From Bacterioplanes sanyensis (GTDB lineage Bacteria > Pseudomonadota > Gammaproteobacteria > Pseudomonadales > Oceanobacteraceae), in assembly GCF_014652515.1 (NCBI RefSeq), contig NZ_BMYY01000014.1, positions 20,646 through 84,645 on the forward strand: DNA of 64,000 nt. Direction: 5' to 3'. A model generated the notes under the pieces. It was not told the origin of the DNA and did no database searches. It worked only from the letters and a program-made list of their open reading frames with translations. How positions within the stretch are numbered: the first letter of the stretch is position 1; each line of letters starts with the position of its first letter. The position numbers were made by a program, and so were the translations under genes. Below, in pieces: positions 60,621-64,000 of this stretch.

Positions 60621-61577
60621 TCAACCCGTTACCGGTAAGCCAGCCAATGCTGGCTGCTGGGAGCGAATGACGGTGGTTAAAAAGTCCATCAGAGCATGAA
60701 TGCGCACCACGCCGCGCAAATCTGGATGCATTAAAAACCACAAATCGTATTCCAGCTCAGCAATAGGATCACTGAGCTGGACCAAATCAGGCTGCTGGTC
60801 GCCTAAATAGCAAGGCAATACGCCGACGCCCATACCTGAGCGAATCGCACTGAGAATGCCCACCAGGGTATCGACACGATATACACAAGCCGCCTTTAAA
60901 CCATGATGCTCCATCCATTGTTCCAACTTGGCATCTTGCAAGCGCGGCCCAGCACCTACCCAAGGCTGGCTGATCAACTCGCGAATATCCGTCACTGGCT
61001 TTAACCCCAAGCTGGTATGACCATAAACGGCCTGACCAATGCTGTTCAGCGGCCGGCCGACCAAGTTATCGGGTGGCCGATTCGAAGGGCGAACAGCGAC
61101 ATCAGCTTCGCGCCGGGTCAGGTTGAATAACTGATTCGATATAGCGACATCCAGCACAATGGCCGGATTTTGCTGACGAAACTCTTTTAATAGCGGTGCC
61201 AGCAGACCCATCAACAACGAATCTGTGGTGGTCAGCCAGATTTCGCCGCTGGGCTCCAAATCGCGCCCCGCCACCTTACGCTCCGCCGCCAGTGCGGCTT
61301 GATCCATCATCCTGGCGGTTTCTGCCAGCTCCTCGCCTGCCGGCGTAGGCTGGTAGCCGCTACGATTGCGGGCAAACAACTTCACCCCTAAGCGGCGCTC
61401 CATATTACCCAAACGCCTAAAAACCGTGGCATGACTCACCCCCAACTGGCGCGAAGCACCAGACAGTGAGCCACTCTCAGCAATGGCCAGTACTACCTCA
61501 AAGTCACTCCAAGCGAGATGACTACGGTTCGAGTTTCGGGGCGCTGTGGCAATGGTTTTAGCTGTTCGTTTTTGCAA
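60621..61577 (-). CDS. LysR-family regulator
   Basis: 318 residues. The helix-turn-helix lies in AESGSLSGASRQLGVSHATV and RRLGNMERRLGVKLFARN, then a LysR substrate-binding domain follows. The N-terminal 22 residues are basic and rich in Thr and Asn. It converges on the lipoprotein gene with a 7-bp gap. Effector unknown. Confidence 0.85.
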   Translation of the reverse strand: MQKRTAKTIATAPRNSNRSHLAWSDFEVVLAIAESGSLSGASRQLGVSHATVFRRLGNMERRLGVKLFARNRSGYQPTPAGEELAETARMMDQAALAAERKVAGRDLEPSGEIWLTTTDSLLMGLLAPLLKEFRQQNPAIVLDVAISNQLFNLTRREADVAVRPSNRPPDNLVGRPLNSIGQAVYGHTSLGLKPVTDIRELISQPWVGAGPRLQDAKLEQWMEHHGLKAACVYRVDTLVGILSAIRSGMGVGVLPCYLGDQQPDLVQLSDPIAELEYDLWFLMHPDLRGVVRIHALMDFLTTVIRSQQPALAGLPVTG

Positions 61578-61693
61578 AGTCAGTGATCACTTTTAGGGAA
61601 TGGTTTGCAGTGTAGAACAGCACTAGGATGCGCCTGAATTAACCTTGATTGCAAACCATGGCCGTCGACCACGGCCACGACTGGAGTTTTCCT

Positions 61694-61924
61694 ATGAACA
61701 TGACAGCCCCTTGCCTTGACCACCAAAGTCTTGTGCATAAGCTCGAAGGCGATCAGCACCCAAGCGATAGCCAGCAACGTGACTCCCTAGGTGAGGTGCC
61801 AGCACGTTATCGCCACCAACACGGCAGCATCAACCTAGAGCAGCTGGAGCAAGACCAGCGCCGCGCTCGCCAACAAGTGCTCAAGGAAGCCATAAAACGC
61901 GTGCGGGCGTGGTGGCAGCGTTAA
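61694..61924 (+). CDS. Small hypothetical protein
   Basis: 76 residues from the ATG at 61694, with GGAG 8 nt upstream. The chain ends in a strongly basic, Arg- and Gln-rich helix (DQRRARQQVLKEAIKRVRAW). It is divergent from the LysR gene, a common position for a regulated gene. No known family; it may be spurious. Confidence 0.4.
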   Translation: MNMTAPCLDHQSLVHKLEGDQHPSDSQQRDSLGEVPARYRHQHGSINLEQLEQDQRRARQQVLKEAIKRVRAWWQR

Positions 61925-62739
61925 AACCAACGCCCATCCGCCATTTGTGTGCGAGATCATCTTGAGGCAACGGAATGCCATTCGCCCTTTGCTAACATTT
62001 AGCGCTAGTCGAACACGCCTCCCCTCTGCACTTTTGCTTTTCGCGAAGCACAAATAATGCGTTAGCTTTCAACGCCCCAAAATCTATGCACTCGTTGCAG
62101 TTAGTTCAGGCGGCTGCAAGTGTCCATCGAGGCAAAAGCGTAGTCATTGGGTTTTTTCTGGGCTTGCGAGCAAGGCATTTTTTAACGCCAAACCCTATGC
62201 CCTCCTTGAGGGATCTTATCCCTCACGCCGGGCGGGCGAGCTCCCTGCTTTGCGCTGCGCAGGCCGTTATTCCTGATTTGCCAATGCTGTGGTCGCCGCA
62301 ACGCCAACAGCCTGCATCCCAGCAGGATGTTGGCTGGTGCTGCCATCCGGGCAGCCCCTGCGGGCACAGCCATTGCCAACTCAGGCGGCCAGCTAAGGCG
62401 CGGAAAACCTTGGCGCAAGACCGCGCTCAAAATATAAAGGCGATGTCTTATTTGTGTTTAAAAGCGACAAACAGTGACGCACATTAACCGTCGGCTTGCC
62501 TGTGTTCCCATAGGGTGGTAGCTTAAATACTTGATAAATCAGTGAATTAGCTTTTGAGCACCAGAACTTTGAGGCGTAGATAGTAGGCACGCCCGTTTTT
62601 CCTGAATAGAATGTGAAAGAAAGGAAACTATCCAGTTGTAAATCAATGGCTTGGCAGAGATAGCTCGAATGGTTCTAGCTGGAAAAACAGGCGTGCACAC
62701 TATTAAACTGTTATGAATCAAGAAGGGTAATGAGCAAGC
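61925..62739. other. Gene-free, hairpin-rich stretch next to accessory DNA
   Basis: About 815 bp without a supportable gene. CCCTC (62200-62204), GAGGGAT (62208-62214) and ATCCCTC (62218-62224) can form either of two hairpins. CATCC/GGATG near 62315-62330 and several GC-rich stems lie nearby. A MITE-like palindrome lies at 62580-62703. Confidence 0.55.
62580..62703. mobile_element. MITE-like palindromic element just upstream of the HNH gene
   Basis: Imperfect terminal inverted repeats of 25 bp (21 matches): the left arm carries GGCACGCCCGTTTTTCC and the right arm, read in reverse, TGCACGCCTGTTTTTCC. They enclose about 74 bp without a gene. TA lies at both ends, which would fit an IS630/Tc1-like duplication. 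An attC site was considered, but its core sites are missing. Confidence 0.5.
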
Positions 62740-63495
62740 ATGAAAGATAAAATAGAACAAATTCGGGATTTGCTTTCTCAAATCGAAATGGGTTTTGGTG
62801 ATGAGCAGGACCAGCAATTTTCCAAAAACTACAATGCTCTGGAACTACCGTCTGTAATCTCCGCAATTGTAGAGTTCTTGCATCCACAGTTAACGCCATA
62901 CGAGATAGCCATATACTGGTATCTATTTGATAAATCCATCGTGAAAACTGGCGAGCAATACGCCCGTGCAAGTACGCGAGGCATGAGTTCAATTGCAAAA
63001 TCTGCTAGCGGAAAATCTGACGATTTAAGTTATGGAGTCATAAAGAAAACTCTTGATGCTCTAAAAGAGAAGGAGGCGATCTCCATAGTTGGAGATACAA
63101 ATCGAGATGGGACGCTCTATAAAGTAGCAATTCCTGACGAAATACAGCTTTGCAAAAACGCCATGCAGGAAAAGTCCGCGCAAGAAGTTGCCGCAATTGA
63201 CACAAATAAAGAATTAGATTTTTACAATGTTGCTGAGAACCGATTAAAAGTGTTCGAGCGTGACAGCTATAAATGCCACTACTGCTCTAAGCAACTTACT
63301 CGGTTCAGTGCAACGCTAGACCATATACAGCCAGTGTCTAAAGGCGGTGACAACTCTTTCGAAAACCTTGTTACCGCTTGCTTACACTGCAATTCCGAAA
63401 GGGGTAACAAACTTGTGATGGACTTTATTGCAAATGATTCATTGAGTAAACAGGACAGTCATTATAAGAACTATCATCTTCCCACTGACGGATAA
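62740..63495 (+). CDS. HNH endonuclease with N-terminal winged-helix-like region
   Basis: 251 residues. The C-terminal HNH domain has CHYCSKQL, the catalytic LDHIQPVSKGGDN and the second zinc pair in CLHCNSERGNK. The N-terminal half (about 45-145: TPYEIAIYWYLFDKS, SYGVIKKTLDALKEKEAIS) resembles a winged helix of replication or regulator type. Codon use is AT-rich compared with the rest of the window, suggesting transfer. The binding site AGAAGGG is 12 nt away, rather far. It sits between a MITE-like element and an IS end; a mobile or defence function is possible but not shown. Confidence 0.8.
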   Translation: MKDKIEQIRDLLSQIEMGFGDEQDQQFSKNYNALELPSVISAIVEFLHPQLTPYEIAIYWYLFDKSIVKTGEQYARASTRGMSSIAKSASGKSDDLSYGVIKKTLDALKEKEAISIVGDTNRDGTLYKVAIPDEIQLCKNAMQEKSAQEVAAIDTNKELDFYNVAENRLKVFERDSYKCHYCSKQLTRFSATLDHIQPVSKGGDNSFENLVTACLHCNSERGNKLVMDFIANDSLSKQDSHYKNYHLPTDG

Positions 63496-63524
63496 AGTCG
63501 TACTTTACTTGAGTAAACAGGACA

Positions 63525-64000
63525 TATATAGACGCTCTCCCGGTGTCAAGGCATAAGATGGCCTTGGCGCCTGGACACCCCTGATTAATCTCTTTTTTTA
63601 CTCATCGCTCGGTCGCTATGATGAACGGTGGTTCATGCGAGTTGATGGTAGTGCTGACATATATTCGGCTTCTGATCAGGCCTTGGCCTGGAGCCCTGAT
63701 GAGATCCGCACCTTCCCACCTAAAAACAGTCTCTCGATCTTTAACGATCGTGTCTTGGCCAGGTTCTGAGAAGGGCGGATAACCCCGTTTATTTCATCAC
63801 ACTAACGACTACCCGGATGAGATAAATACGTTTACGCTGCTTTAAATGCCTCGCTTTTTTGTAGCAAGATCCAGCTAATGCGTGCCAGTTTATGAGCAAC
63901 GGCAACCACGCCTTTTTGCAGCCCACGGCGGAGAATAATCGGTAGTGTTCAGAATTCTGTGTCATTTCTTTATCCTATGCAAAAAGAGACGACACATGAC
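63525..64000 (-). mobile_element. Internally deleted IS110/IS1111-type element with long noncoding end
   Basis: On the minus strand the frame ending at 63833 gives RRGLQKGVVAVAHKLARISW and then a stop, the usual C-terminus of IS110/IS116/IS902 transposases; only about 37 residues remain. Directly before it, AGGATAAAG and ATGACACAG (start near 63965) run into it out of frame, as if the middle of the transposase gene were lost. About 300 bp of noncoding sequence follow, with a nested hairpin at 63541-63578 (GGTGTC/GACACC, AAGGC/GCCTT). The element may continue beyond the window. Confidence 0.6.

Noticed and set aside
62182..62430. Minus-strand ORF rich in Arg, Pro and Ala
   Set aside because: No start signal and composition typical of a noncoding repeat read in frame; treated as part of the gene-free stretch.
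62580..62703. Integron attC site
   Set aside because: Length fits, but the RYYYAAC and GTTRRRY core sites are absent and no integrase or second cassette is seen.

Overview
The window looks like a chromosomal stretch, moderately GC-rich, from a marine or salt-tolerant gammaproteobacterium, most likely of the Oceanospirillales type. This is inferred from the complete gammaproteobacterial atpIBEFHAGDC operon next to parB-parA-rsmG (an arrangement usual near oriC), from an ectABC-ask ectoine operon with a MarR-type EctR, and from the mix of c-di-GMP, RND and two-component genes. No rRNA and no CRISPR array is present; one tRNA gene (tRNA-Pro, anticodon CGG) was found.

Layout. 1-4.8 kb: the tail of a substrate-binding protein, a membrane GGDEF/EAL protein, a histone-deacetylase-like amidohydrolase and a convergent LysR regulator. 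4.9-8.6 kb: a lipoprotein, a dienoyl-CoA isomerase under a nested palindrome, an outer-membrane beta-barrel protein, a DHH phosphoesterase and tRNA-Pro. 8.6-18.3 kb: the whole F1Fo ATP synthase operon, then parB, parA and rsmG, all on the minus strand. 18.5-25.2 kb: an MFS transporter, two tandem dicarboxylate/amino-acid:cation symporters, a NarL-type two-component system and a divergent multi-pass membrane protein. 25.2-31.1 kb: a patch of decayed genes (two GNAT acetyltransferases, a HAD hydrolase, a Nudix hydrolase, an unidentified remnant) among intact genes (M24 aminopeptidase, DUF2164 protein, GNAT). 31.1-37.2 kb: an RND efflux pair and a LytS/LytTR two-component system. 37.3-41.4 kb: a LprI-like protein, a DUF3817 protein and metE with MetR boxes. 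41.5-47.7 kb: the ectoine locus: ectA-ectB-ectC-ask plus an overlapping TPR membrane protein on the minus strand, and a lone CheW-domain protein and ectR on the plus strand. 47.9-54.8 kb: thiolase, acyl-CoA ligase, threonine aldolase, an SDR and an MFS transporter. 54.8-61.9 kb: a penicillin-acylase-family lipoprotein, a divergent membrane-anchored AraC regulator, a three-repeat lipoprotein, a LysR regulator and a small ORF. 61.9-64 kb: a gene-poor, hairpin-rich stretch, a MITE-like palindrome, an AT-rich HNH endonuclease gene and the end of an IS110/IS1111-type element; this end looks like accessory DNA.

How genes may work together. The ectoine operon makes ectoine from aspartate semialdehyde, with its own aspartokinase supplying precursor and EctR as likely repressor. 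Between the CheW gene and ectR lies a promoter followed by about 150 nt of stacked helices ending in an intrinsic terminator. I do not recognise this RNA, and it is the best candidate here for an undescribed regulatory element. Other items worth a look are the nested palindrome at the dienoyl-CoA isomerase promoter, the three-domain lipoprotein, the cluster of pseudogenes, and the MITE/HNH/IS end. All calls rest on reading the sequence and on family knowledge; no database search was run.
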